The notes: a model not told the origin generated them from the sequence alone. Shown: positions 22,004 to 33,177, counted from the first letter of the stretch. The stretch is DNA of 37,545 bases from Conidiobolus incongruus B7586 (GCA_000697335.1 JNEM01011008.1:1-37545), one strand, 5' to 3'. Translations and numbers: made by a program.

Positions 22004-23386
22004 ATGTCAGGTCAACGAAAAAATAATTACACAGACGAGGCAACACTACTAGTGTCTAACACTCAGGAAGTCGAGACTCCTCTACTACAACCACAGTTTA
22101 CCATTTTGTTATTTGCACGATTCTCAGAGCCCTTCGCATTCAGTCTGTTATTTCCCTTTGTTTACTTCATGGTGAAGGATTTCAACCTAACTGAAGATGA
22201 AACTCAACTTGGATACTATGTAGGTACCATAGCTGCTTCATTCGCAGTAACTCAAACCTGTACGAGTTTATTCTGGAGTAATTTATCAGACAGAATAGGC
22301 AGAAATTCTGTGATTATTACTGGATTAGTGGAAGCAGGTGCTATTATGGTCCTTTTTGGATTGAGTAAGACTTTGGCCTGGGTAACTGTCGCTTGAAGCA
22401 TTAGTGGTATGCTGAATGGCAACATTTTTATGGTTAAGACTAAGTATTCAGCCGCTTACCTCCCCTAAATGGACTTGAAAATATCTTGTGTGCTGCTACT
22501 GGTAGTTATCTATCCAATCCTGCGGATAAATCCCCATCAATCTTTGTAGGTATCGGATTCTTCAAGCTGTATCCATACTTTTTATCCTGCTTCATCTGCG
22601 GGCTTCTTAATTTGACTAATTCCACTGTTGCATATTTATTTTTGAATGTAACTTTGGTTTCTAAAAAATTGTCCAAATGATCCCAAGATAATGAAAGGTT
22701 GATCGATCCTCAGTCTTTACATCCATAAATCCAATCCCAGATGATAACCAAGCTTGCAAATTTTCAGAGTCAACAGAGAGGAAAATCGTCATATTTGGAT
22801 TTGGACTAATTACATCAATATCAATAATTCCTAATAAACTATTTGTGTTATGGTAAATGATATCAATTCCCTATGGAGGCCTTAACTTTGTAATAGAAGA
22901 TATTGTCAGAAGATTGACTATTGATGGTATATGTATCCTTGTTATCCGACTAATTACTTTCCACATCATCCAAAAAATGTATCAGTGTTTTCAATCTATG
23001 TAGTCATGCATTCTTCTTATATATACTAGCGTGTATTGGAACTGCTATGTTGAATTATTTAGTTATTAATAATCACTATACTGTGGATTTATCTGGACAT
23101 TTTTAATATTCTGAGAGAGGTTTGTGTGATTACGGCAGCAACAAGTTTACATCTCATGCTAATTGGCACGATGGATGATGAAGGCAATTTAGGAAGTTTG
23201 AATGGTTTTTACCAAATATTAGCTAAGTTGGTCAAAGCTATTGAGCCAATTTTGTGTGATACTGTTTAGAGTTGGTCCCTAAGTCATAACTATTACTTCC
23301 GTTTGAATTGTCATTTTATATAGTGCGTATTGACTTTTTAATTTGTAATTAATTATTTGATATCATATTTTATTAAAATCTAATAA
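22004..23386 (+). pseudogene. MFS transporter pseudogene, full length, paralogue of the gene at 25052
   Basis: From the ATG at 22004 the frame encodes the first 130 residues of the family, ending at a TGA (WVTVA) where the paralogue has an Arg codon in VTRS. Beyond this the homology continues in several frames: GNIFMVK, then a missing stretch where the EMTDKSNR loop should be, SYLSNP and PYFLSC (22486-22680), GGLNF, GNLGSLNGF, and a last block ending at the stop equivalent 23384-23386. Several stops, frameshifts and small deletions are present, so it cannot make a transporter. Oddly, 22048-22276 is base-for-base identical to 25096-25324 of the intact gene, while the sequence just downstream is only about 80% alike. 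Motif A has also decayed (SDRIGRNS instead of SDRVGRKP). Confidence 0.88.
22048..22276 (+). repeat. 229-bp identical tract shared with 25096-25324 (gene-conversion candidate)
   Basis: Every base from 22048 to 22276 equals the base 3048 positions downstream, within the 5' coding part of the two MFS copies. Mismatches occur immediately outside on both sides (22047 T versus C; 22277 A versus G), and divergence rises sharply downstream. Confidence 0.88.
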
Positions 23387-25001
23387 ATATATTGTATTAC
23401 ATATAATCAATTGATAGTAATTAATTTATCAAAATATACATGTATTTCTCATAAGTTAATTTTAATCTTAAACAGGATTATTCATTGTTTTTGTATTTTA
23501 TGTTATAATTTTAAAAGCATAAATATTACTGGAATAAGTATTAGCTTTCTCAATGTTTAGACTAAAATTTTAATTTATCCAATAAGTACGAATAAAGAAT
23601 CATTCAAATCATAATAATTTTTAATTTTTAACTCAACCAATATTGTTTATATATTACCCAAATGTTAGCAATAGCACATCAAAAATATATGCAATATAAT
23701 ATCATAATGCTTAATTTAATAATATCTTCTATTCAAACTTATAGGCATTGCGCTATAATACGATATTTGCCAATTAACAAATTTGAAATTGTGTTTATAA
23801 TTCAAAAAAATTATTTTGACAATAAACAATACTTTTTGATGAAAATTGTTAATAATCTTTATCATATGCGTGGATTTTGGATCAAGTTCAAATTTCAAAC
23901 ATAATACTAAAAGATTGAACAATATTTCAAATACTAAAGTTAGAAAAATTGAATTTTAAATAATTTTCATAACTGGTAAGAAAAAAATTAGTTACCAAAT
24001 ATAGTGATAAATCATTTGAAATTTAGCATATCCAAAATTTAAATGATTTATTACTTGATATTGCTGATACACTGACATTTTACTTTATATTCAAATATAT
24101 ATTATCAGGGCTTAAATTTGAAATAATTTCAACTATTTAAAATCTTTTAATAATCTATTTTACAAGTTTATTCTAAAAATGGCAACAATACTTATTATAT
24201 TCAATGGATTTCAATTAAAAACTACTTTAATTTTTTGTCATCACTTTAAATCGAATAAAATTTTCATTATATTATTAATTTTAATAAACATTAGTTTTTA
24301 ATCATATTTTTAGGTTAAGAAATTGAACTTTAACATTTTGAATAATAATACTATTATTTATAATATATATAATCAATTTTTCAATTATTAATCAAATTTA
24401 TAATATTTTATCTAATTTCGGAATTAGGATTTTGACAGGATAATTCCGGGAGAATGCTTCCAATAATAAGGATAATGCAGGGTGTTTCCCATTCACTTAC
24501 TAACTAATTAGCCACTTTTAATAAGCTTTATAGTATTTATGCGATATGAAATATCTATAATTTCCCTAATCCAAGTTATTTGGAAAAATTTCAAATTTCT
24601 AATACTAATAAATTAAATCAAGTTCAATATTCATTAATTGCCTAACTTGGAAATTGGCATTTGAAGTATTTTATGATATTTTGGAATAGTTAATAATCAA
24701 ATCTAAATATTTTTTATTCAAAAAATCAATTTATAGTTAATGATAAGTATGTGCTTCTCTAAAAGAAGTTGAAATATGTATTAAGCATTGATCCATATAT
24801 ACAATAATAAAAGTTATTTCTATTTTTATCAAATTTAAATTTCATAAGAATATTCCAATTCTCTTAAAATAATTACAATAGTCATAAGATTTAGGGAGAA
24901 GAGCTAAACTATGCATTCAAAAAAGTAATATTATCAAATGTAAAAAATTATTAACCGTAATAAACCTTGGTAATATGCAATAAAACACGATATTTCAATT
25001 G
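23387..25001. other. AT-rich spacer
   Basis: About 1.6 kb. The opposite-strand frames of 80 and 68 codons near 23662-23922 overlap each other, are rich in Ile/Asn/Lys/Tyr, and show no domain; I take them as chance. A slightly more G+C-rich patch at about 24415-24530 has no recognisable identity. Confidence 0.5.
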
Positions 25002-25015
25002 TATAAATACGCATT
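25002..25015 (+). promoter_or_regulatory. TATA box of MFS gene 3, with GCATT extension
   Basis: TATAAATACGCATT, 50 nt before the ATG at 25052. It is identical over 14 bases to the core promoter of P450 gene 1 at 1322-1335. Confidence 0.6.
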
Positions 25016-25051
25016 TAAAGAGTAGTTATTCGTTGTAACTTGATTTCAAAA

Positions 25052-26473
25052 ATGATAGATAGGACAAAAGACATTAATTCAGACGAGACAACACCACTAG
25101 TGTCTAACACTCAGGAAGTCGAGACTCCTCTACTACAACCACAGTTTACCATTTTGTTATTTGCACGATTCTCAGAGCCCTTCGCATTCAGTCTGTTATT
25201 TCCCTTTGTTTACTTCATGGTGAAGGATTTCAACCTAACTGAAGATGAAACTCAACTTGGATACTATGTAGGTACCATAGCTGCTTCATTCGCAGTAACT
25301 CAAACCTGTACGAGTTTATTCTGGGGTAATTTATCAGATAGAGTAGGAAGAAAACCAGTGATTGTTACTGGATTAGTGGGATCAGGTATTAGTATGATCC
25401 TTTTCGGATTGAGCAAGAGTCTGGCTTGGGCAATTGTCACTCGAAGTATGACTGGTCTTTTGAGTGGAAATGTGTCAGTAATTAGATCGACCGCGACTGA
25501 GATGACAGATAAATCCAATAGGGGCAAGGCTTTCAGTTACTTACCTCTCATGGTGGGACTTGGAGGTGTTTTTGGTTCTGCCATTGGCGGCTACCTATCT
25601 AATCCTGTAGACAAATACCCAGCAATATTTGGAGGAATTGAATTCTTTAAAAGGTATCCTTACTTTTTACCATGTCTAATGAGCGGTATTCTTAATTTCA
25701 CCAATGCTATACTTTGTTATTCATTTTTGGAAGAAACTTTGGCTTCTAAAAAGATTAAAGGTTTGCAAGATACGGAGAGATTGATCGATTCTCAACCCTC
25801 TACATCCACCAATTCACCTTCTGCTATGAATCAAACTAGCAAATTTTCAATATCAATACAGAGCAAAATTGTTATTTTTGCATTTGGTTTAGTTACACTG
25901 GTGACAGTAATTTCTAATGAACTTTTTATTTTGTGGTCAGTGACATCCGTATCTAAAGGAGGACTGAATTTTAAGACCCACGATATATCTAATATCTTAA
26001 CTGTTGGTGGTATCTGTATGCTATTTATTCAATTATATACCTTCTCCTTCATCCAAAAACGCCTCGGAGTCTTAAATCTTTATCGCCATGTATTCCCAAT
26101 ATATATCATAACAAATATTGCTATGCCAATGTTGAATTATTTAATCAAGTATGATCATTATACTCTGATGTGGATTTGTCTAATTTTCTTAAATATTCTG
26201 AGAGGAATATGTTTAGTTATGGCCGCAATTAGTCTACAATTGATGCTCGTTGACACCGTGGGTGATCAAGGTAACTTGGGTACTTTAAATGGATACAATC
26301 AAACATTGTCCAATTTTAACAAAGCGATTGGACCAATTATCTGTGGTGCTGCTTATAGTTGGTCACTTAGTCATGATTATTACTTCCCTTTGAACCAACA
26401 TTTCGTTTGGTTTATACTCGTCATTTTATGTGGAATTAACTATTTGATTTCGTATTATATTAAAATCCAATAA
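25052..26473 (+). CDS. MFS transporter, Zif-like / Ycr023c-like (473 aa), intact copy 3
   Basis: Single exon. The first true ATG is at 25052, well placed after the TATA box. Features in order: short polar N-terminus with ETTPLV (about 12-17, a weaker dileucine-like signal), TM1 in the segment FARFSEPFAFSLLFPFVYF, motif A WGNLSDRVGRKP, EMTDKSNR, AFSYLPLMVGLGGVFGSAIGG, a Ser/Thr-rich central loop (STSTNSPS), then the second six-helix half with GNLGTLNGY and a final FVWFILVIL helix. All family signatures are intact. It forms a separate branch from the copies at 16008 and 19957, together with the pseudogene at 22004 and the fragment at about 26800. Substrate unknown; the family suggests proton-coupled transport. 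Confidence 0.92.
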   Translation: MIDRTKDINSDETTPLVSNTQEVETPLLQPQFTILLFARFSEPFAFSLLFPFVYFMVKDFNLTEDETQLGYYVGTIAASFAVTQTCTSLFWGNLSDRVGRKPVIVTGLVGSGISMILFGLSKSLAWAIVTRSMTGLLSGNVSVIRSTATEMTDKSNRGKAFSYLPLMVGLGGVFGSAIGGYLSNPVDKYPAIFGGIEFFKRYPYFLPCLMSGILNFTNAILCYSFLEETLASKKIKGLQDTERLIDSQPSTSTNSPSAMNQTSKFSISIQSKIVIFAFGLVTLVTVISNELFILWSVTSVSKGGLNFKTHDISNILTVGGICMLFIQLYTFSFIQKRLGVLNLYRHVFPIYIITNIAMPMLNYLIKYDHYTLMWICLIFLNILRGICLVMAAISLQLMLVDTVGDQGNLGTLNGYNQTLSNFNKAIGPIICGAAYSWSLSHDYYFPLNQHFVWFILVILCGINYLISYYIKIQ

Positions 26474-26799
26474 TGATTAATGGTATATTCAATTTTTTAA
26501 TAGCGGTTGGTATTTCAGAATAAATATCTCAAAAACTTACATTTTTTAATGACGTATACTTATATTGGATATATTATATTTATGACTATATATTAATAAT
26601 CTACCATAATAAATTATAATCAAAATAATGTAAATATTAACATATATATTTAAAAACTAGGTTAATCAATATATCCAACTTAATAAATTTATTAATTTTA
26701 TTGAATCAAGAATTAATATTTCTTAAAATTTGGCAAATATTATTTCTAAAGAACATTTCTGGAGAATAAAGCTCAAAATGTTGTAAAAGGAAATGTAAT

Positions 26800-27102
26800 T
26801 TCAATATATTTAAACGAATATGATCAATATGTTCTGATGTGAGTTTATCTAATTTCCTTAAACATTTTGAGAGGAATATACATTATTATGACAATGACAA
26901 GTTTACAGTTTATTCTAGATGGCACAGCTGATAATAAGGGCAATTTGATAATTTTAAAACTTTATAATCAACCTTTATCGAATTATTTCAGGCTACTGGA
27001 CCAACTTTATGCCGCGTCGTCTACAGCTAATCTCTTAAACATTGATATCACTTTCCTTTGAATGGATATTTTAATTTGTATTTATTAATTTTGCAATGCA
27101 GA
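26800..27102 (+). pseudogene. 3' fragment of an MFS transporter gene
   Basis: About 300 bp aligns with the last quarter of the gene at 25052. EYDQYVLM matches KYDHYTLM; ISLNILRGI matches IFLNILRGI; SLQFILDGTADNKGNL matches SLQLMLVDTVGDQGNL; and YNQPLSN matches YNQTLSN. The Trp codon after VLM is now TGA, and further frame damage precedes the usual C-terminus. Nothing of the N-terminal three quarters is recognisable upstream. It is a truncated tandem duplicate about 330 bp after the intact gene, and probably the oldest decayed copy here. Confidence 0.8.
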
Positions 27103-27839
27103 AGCAATTATAGTATACTATAGTTTATTTAACTTAATTAGATACTCTAATAACTTTAACAATTGAAAATTTTTTATTTTGATTTTGATATTTAGAACTT
27201 AAAATTTAGAAAAAAATCATTTTTAATTTCATTAATTCAAAAGATATATATAATTTAATAAATATTGACAGTTTAAATTTTTATTATTAACTGATTAGAA
27301 TATTGATTATTTTTCAATTATTTTTTATATACTTGCTTAATCAAATCTCTTTTATATATAGATTGAAATTTAATGTTATTAAAATATATACTCTAGTTAA
27401 GTTTAAGTTAACCATTAATATCTGAATAATATCTTTCATAATTATTTCAATATTATTTTAGATGAGTTTAACTAGAATATTGGAAAATCAAATAAAAAAC
27501 ACTTAATTAAATATTAAAAACTTTATTTTAACTATATAAAATAATATTATATCTTTCATATTTTTTTAATTTTTATATAATGAAAAGATTTTATTCAAAA
27601 TAAAATTTGAGTTATCATATAACTTTCTTTAATTTTTCAAGTATAGCTTTATAAAATTAATAAAATTCTAAAAATTTAAGTTGATATAAAATTTTATATC
27701 TATTTTACTCTTTTAATTTATAAATTAATTATATAAAATTAATCAATCTATAATATAAAAAATCAAAATTATAATAATAATAATATAAATGACAACTATT
27801 GTATTATCTCAAAGTTAAAAAAATTATATTATAAATAAA
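27103..27839. other. Very AT-rich spacer
   Basis: No gene, RNA or defined repeat seen; long A and T runs dominate. Confidence 0.5.
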
Positions 27840-28900
27840 TAGGAGAATATATAGTTTTAAACTATACTGAGGGAGTATTTTAACTCCTTGTTCCAAGAAC
27901 TGGTGATATTCTAGATAATCCATTTTATAAGCCACTGTTTGATGAGTTTGAAATATTTAAACTATCCAACTTTCCTAAATAAACCCTCTCCTCTATTTCT
28001 ATTAACTTTAACTTTACTCTTTCTTTATCTTTTACTTACCTTTTTGGCTCTTTTGCCTGATACTTTATATCCTTTTACAGAATTCCTCCCAATGGGGCAA
28101 GTTTAAACCCTAACAAAATAATGATTTAATAAAAGATATAGGTTTTAATTACATTGTAATAAAAGGAGCTAAAGAATATCAATTAATTATAGACCAACAA
28201 ATCCATTTTAAATAGGAGGTAATATGGACTTAACTATCAAATCTAGACAGACAGATATTTTTGAAATACAACAATATTATATATCATTGTATAAATTATC
28301 AATTTTTGATCTTATTGAAAAAGGTAAAATATATTTCAAATACATTTTATAGAGTTAATATTGCTAAAATTGGTTTCGATATTGATATAAATTTATTGAA
28401 ATTGTTTTAAATTCTGAAATATGTGAAAAAGTATTTTCAAAACGTTGTAAATAAATAATCAAATAGCTGTAATTGGTATTATAATTTCATCAATTAGTGA
28501 AGAAGGAATTGATAAATTAGATCTTGAATAGTTTAAAAAAGTCAAATTAACCCAATATTCAAAACTAATAAAATAACTTGGAATCATTTAATGATTATTA
28601 AATCAACTTGAATCAATAGAAATTATAATCAATTGAAATATTTATCAAAATGCCATAAAGAATATAGAATAATAAACAAGTTGAAAATAAATTTAATAAG
28701 AATAGTATAGTTGAAATGGTATAATAAACTTATAATCATGCTTGAATATTTATTAAATCTGATTATATATTATAAACTGACTCTAAGTTGAAAAATCAAT
28801 TGAAAGCATATTGGTCTGATATTTGATTTTGTCGATTTCCACAAAAATAAGATCAAAAATATTCAATTAAAAATTATCTAATCCCATAATTTCATCAATT
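27840..28900 (+). pseudogene. Possible decayed coding relic, family not recognised
   Basis: Several short plus-strand stretches read as believable protein between stops, for example VPRTGDILDNPFYKPLFDEF near 27890, KGAKEYQLIIDQQIHFK near 28165 and SSISEEGIDKLDLE near 28490. They are in different frames and separated by stops, so if this was a gene it is long dead. I cannot name a family. A (TA)n run lies near 28905-28925, just upstream of the HisRS promoter. Confidence 0.25.
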
Positions 28901-28990
28901 CAAAAATATATATATATATATATATTAATTTTTTTCAATCAAAAGCAACTTTTGAATGATTGATCATCGTTAACAATTTAATCAATTAAT

Positions 28991-30811
28991 ATGAGTCAAA
29001 TCAAAAACCTCCAACAACAAATTATCGATCATGGTAATAAAGTACGCCAATTAAAAGCTGACAAGACCGAAAAAGAAGTAATCGATGCTGAAGTACAAAT
29101 TCTCAAAGATCTCAAAAAGAAGCTAGCAGAATTAACTGGGGAAGACCCCTCAGAAAATAAAAAGAAGTCAAAGCAATTCGTATTAAAAACTCCCAAGGTA
29201 TTGCTTACAGCTTTGAATTCGGGTTGAATATTAATAGTAGAATAGGGTACCAAAGATTACAATGATAAGGAGATGGCTATTCGTGAACAAATTTTCAGTA
29301 CCATTACCAAGGTTTTTAAGAAGCACGGAGCTATTACGATTGACACCCCAGTTTTCGAACTCAAAGTAACCCTAATTGTATAATTGATATGCCAGCGAAA
29401 TTAATTTGTAATAGGATATTTTAGCTGGCAAATACGGTGAAGATTCTAAATTAATCTATGATTTGGAAGACCAAGGAGGCGAAAAATGTTCCTTACGTTA
29501 TGATTTAACAGTAATTAGTCAAAAAATGTGTGATGGAATGATATTAATATTAGTGTTAGGTTCCTTTCGCTCGCTACTTGGCTATGAACTGCACAGCTAA
29601 TCAATCCATCAAGAGATATCAAATCGCCAAAGTATACAGAAGAGATCAACCCGCTATGACCAAGGGAAGAATGAGAGAATTTTACCAATGTGTAAGTAAA
29701 TGAATTTGACATTTAATCAATGTATTAAGACTTGATCTAATAGGATTTTGACATTGCCGGCAATTTCGAGCCCATGGTACCCGACAGCGAAGTGATAACC
29801 ATTATGGCTGAAGCTTTAACAGAATTAGAAGTTGGTAAATTCATCATTAAACTTAACCATCGCCAAATCTTGGATGGATTGTTCCAAGTTTGCGGTGTGC
29901 CCGAAGACAATATCCGTCCTATTTCCTCAGCTGTTGACAAGCTCGATAAATTACCTTGGGCCGATGTTAAGAAGGAAATGGTCGAGGAGAAGGGATTGGA
30001 TCCCGCTGTCGCCGATAAGATCGGAGAGTATGTCAAATTGAATGGTGGTAAGGAGCTCTTGGACAAATTGGAGCAAGACGAAGTGTTAATGGCCAACGAG
30101 AGTGCTAAGCAAGGTGTCGCCCTCATGAAGGTCTTATTCAAGTACTTGGAAATTTTCGACGTTTTGGATAAGGTCAAGTTCGATTTGAGTTTAGCTAGAG
30201 GACTTGACTACTATACCGGCGTCATTTACGAAGCTGTTTTAGCTGACATTGACGAATCTACCCCTGAAGAACTTGCCGCTAAGAAGAAATCTTCCTCCAA
30301 GAATGATGAGGATGACGACAGCCAAGTTCGCGTTGGTTCCATTGCTGCTGGTGGTCGATACGACAACTTAGTCGGAATGTTCGCTCAAGGTGCTAAGAAG
30401 AACAGCTCCCTTCAAATTCCCTGTGTCGGTGTCAGTATTGGTGTTGAACGTGTATTCTCTATCCTTCTCAAGCGCTCCAAACTCGAAGAGGTCAAAGCTA
30501 ATCAAGCTCAAGTTTACGTCATCGCCGTCGGGGACGGTCTTTTGGAAGAACGTATGAAGCTCTGCTCCGAACTCTGGAAAGCTGGTATTGCTGCCGAATT
30601 TGCCTATAAGGCTAAGCCCAAACTCCAAAATCAGTTCACTTACTGTGACAAAGAACATATTCCTTACAGTGTTATCATTGGTCAAGGTGAATTAGATCGT
30701 GGTGTTGTCAAGATTAAGAATATGACCAGTAAAAATAAGGAAGAAGGTGATGGTGTTGAAGTCCCCAGGTCTGATTTGATTAAAGAATTACAAACTAGAT
30801 TAAATTTGTAA
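28991..30811 (+). CDS. Histidyl-tRNA synthetase (five exons, 540 aa)
   Basis: Exons at 28991-29197, 29246-29365, 29415-29510, 29560-29691 and 29744-30811; all introns are phase 0 and 48-52 nt. Residues 1-50 form a WHEP helix-turn-helix ([17 protein letters not shown]...), an RNA-binding extension of eukaryotic enzymes. The class II core follows: FVLKTPKGTKDY, motif 1 region TPVFELK, LRYDLTVPFARY, motif 2 [14 protein letters not shown], the HisRS signatures [15 protein letters not shown] and [11 protein letters not shown], and motif 3 [10 protein letters not shown], then the anticodon-binding domain ([10 protein letters not shown]). It charges tRNA-His with histidine. A charged insertion ([13 protein letters not shown]) precedes the GGRYD block. 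Codon use in exon 5 is the most G+C-rich of the window, as expected for high expression. No mitochondrial presequence is visible with this start. It converges with the gene below. Confidence 0.96.
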
Positions 30812-31028
30812 TCATATTTTACTAATAATAAACCTAATTTTTGATCATTAATATTCAATTTATCAATGCAATCCCATCTCCTCAAATCTTTCTTACAAAT
30901 CCCGATTTTAGTTCATTGATTTATTTGATAAATATATATATATTTATATAAACATAATGTCAATTAATGAATCAAAAATATATTTATTAAACAGTAAACT
31001 AAATAATTAACATAAAAAACTAGTATTT

Positions 31029-33177
31029 TTAATAAACGTGAGCTAAACCATGTTTACGACCGTCACTCAATGCTAAGAAAATATATCAATATTCAAATAT
31101 AAAAAGCTAATCATATAATTTACCTTCAATTTCCTTATTTTTCAACCTCTTGACAATTTGAACAACAGATTTGTGACCTGGCCACTTAGTAACATTATGA
31201 CCCTTATTCAACAAATCATCGATAATCCCCTGATCAAAAGTTTTCTCAAGGAACACACTCTCGGGAATCAACTGATGATGAATTCTAGGAGTATCGATAG
31301 CAGCGTTAAGGTCTTTGCCATTAACCAAATTTTCCACCAGGATTTGAGCTACAGCTGAAAGGATACGACTGCCACCACTGCCTCCCAAAGTTATGAGTTC
31401 ACCGTTGGGAGTCACGACAATTGTAGGGACTGTTGAACTCAATGGACGTTTTTTGGGCTCTATCCAGTTCAAGGGACTTGGGAACAGGCCGAAATCGTTA
31501 CTGACACCCGGAATACTGAAATCGTCCATTTCATCGTTGAGGATGATACCAGATTTGGGTGTCATTAAATGGCTACCAAAGATGAGATTTACAGTGCTAG
31601 TTAAGCTTACAGCATTGCCATCGGAGTCAATTACCGAAATGTGAGTAGTACCTGGAAGCTCCTTGGTATCGTACTTGGGGTGATAGTATTCAAAGTTATG
31701 AGTTTTTGACATATCGACTTCGTCGGATAATTTGTCAATATATTTGTCAGTTAATATCTTTTTGGAGTAGCTAGTAATATTTTGGTGAAAGGCGGGATCT
31801 GCAATCTGAGTTCTCATAGCGAACCCGAATTTGAGACATTCTACAAATTTGTGATAAAGTTCGGATTGATTGCCTATACCGTGACGTTGAATGACAGTTT
31901 CTAAGAGCTTCAATGTACTGATTAAAATGGTACCAGCACTTGGAGCAGAACTAGAAATGACTGTAGAGTTGAAGAATTTACCAATGGATGGTTCTCTGGT
32001 TATTGGCTCATAATTCTTCAAATCTTCAAGGGTTAAAATACCACCATGTTTGTTAGCGAATTCTACAATTTCCTCAGCGATGGGACCTTCGTAGAATGCC
32101 TTGCTACCAACTTGAGAAATTTGTCTCAGTGTCTGTCCTAGTTCTGGACGTTTTATTAATTCATCAATTTCTACTAATTTGCCACTGGGTGCGTAAACTT
32201 TGGCAAATTCTGTATTAGTCAAAATCCAATCTTCATTTTCTCTCAACTGCTTGACCAATTCGACACCTGCTGGGAATCCCTGTTCACATAATTTTATAGA
32301 TGGTTCAAATAATTCGCTCCATGGTAACTTTCCATACTTTTTATGGAGTTTTTCGTAACCTTTAACTTCGCCAGGGACTGCTACGGATAGACCGCCCACA
32401 AGGATTTTGTTGGGGTCATCATTGTACATAGTTTTATTGGAGGCTTTGGGTGCAGTTTCGCGGAAGTCAATTAATTCCGACTTGCCGTCCGATGTGCGGA
32501 TTATAACAAATCCTCCTCTATGACAAATGGGTTAATGATCTATTTAGAAATTGATATGTATGATATATTTTTATTTACCCTCCAATGCCTAAATTATTGT
32601 ATTAGTAACATAATAATTTATTAAATAAATTTGGAATTTACCTGACGAAAATCCATTCATAACACCTATACAAAGACCAGTAGCAATGGCGCTATCGACA
32701 GCCGATCCACCTTGTTTCAGAACTATAGAATCATTATGATTAATATCTTTTGAAAAGAAAATATTTCAATAAAACTTACTATCTACACCAATTTCAGAAC
32801 ATTTTCCATTTTCACTAGCTACACCAGCATGTTTGCCCCTAACCAATGTGGTAGGTACCTCTTCGTATGGGTTTTTAGATACTTCGGTAGCTTTAACTTT
32901 ATTATAATTAGTCAATAATAACTGCACAATTTATGATCAACTTACTATGTTTTGAGTTGTTATTATTACTATAACTTATCCATTTCACCGAAAACCAAGC
33001 GAAAGTACCAAGTAGTAAAACATTCACAATAAGCAGCAGTAACTTATTACGATGGGGTAACAATCCCTTCTTCTTTTTGGGAACTGATTCTTTTAATAAA
33101 GGCTCAAATTCATTATTATTAATTGATAATTTAACAAATTTGGAATCATTCTCCAACTGATTATTATTCACTATCAT
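31029..33177 (-). CDS. Gamma-glutamyltranspeptidase (six exons, about 625 aa)
   Basis: Minus-strand exons at 33177-32946, 32896-32780, 32722-32642, 32588-32579, 32517-31124 and 31072-31029. The sum is 1878 nt, an exact multiple of three. The 10-nt fourth exon is required to build the family block SSGIGGGGF. The protein is a type II membrane protein: a basic cytosolic tail (KKKKGLLPHRNK), one anchor (LLLLIVNVLLLGTFAWF), then the enzyme with GGSAVDSAIA, FRETAP, the autocleavage site PG-TTHISVID (nucleophile Thr about 437), GNAVSLTSTVN, GGSGGSRI and a short last exon encoding the conserved LSDGRKHGLA end. Known role: it cleaves and transfers the gamma-glutamyl group of glutathione and its conjugates; the yeast enzyme is vacuolar. 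Its stop lies 217 bp from that of HisRS, tail to tail. Confidence 0.95.
32579..32588 (-). other. 10-nt micro-exon of the GGT gene
   Basis: GCATTGGAGG on the minus strand, flanked by tttag upstream and gtaaat downstream, with introns of 53 and 61 nt. Only its inclusion joins SSG and GGGF in frame to give the invariant glycine block of the family. Confidence 0.85.

Noticed and set aside
23662-23922. Opposing frames of 80 and 68 codons
   Set aside because: They overlap on opposite strands, have a residue mix typical of AT-rich spacer, and show no promoter or domain.
25040-25051. Upstream TTG start for MFS gene 3 (and the similar one at 21992)
   Set aside because: Non-AUG starts are unlikely here. 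ATG codons at 25052 and 22004 are well placed and align with each other.
28905-28925. TA run before HisRS as a TATA box
   Set aside because: It is a simple TA microsatellite with no TATAAA-type core. Its role in initiation cannot be supported.
31107-31123. GGT ending at the TAG in GGTAAATTATATGATTAG
   Set aside because: That reading would lose the conserved C-terminal LSDGRKHG block. A normal 51-nt intron joins to it in frame, ending at 31029.
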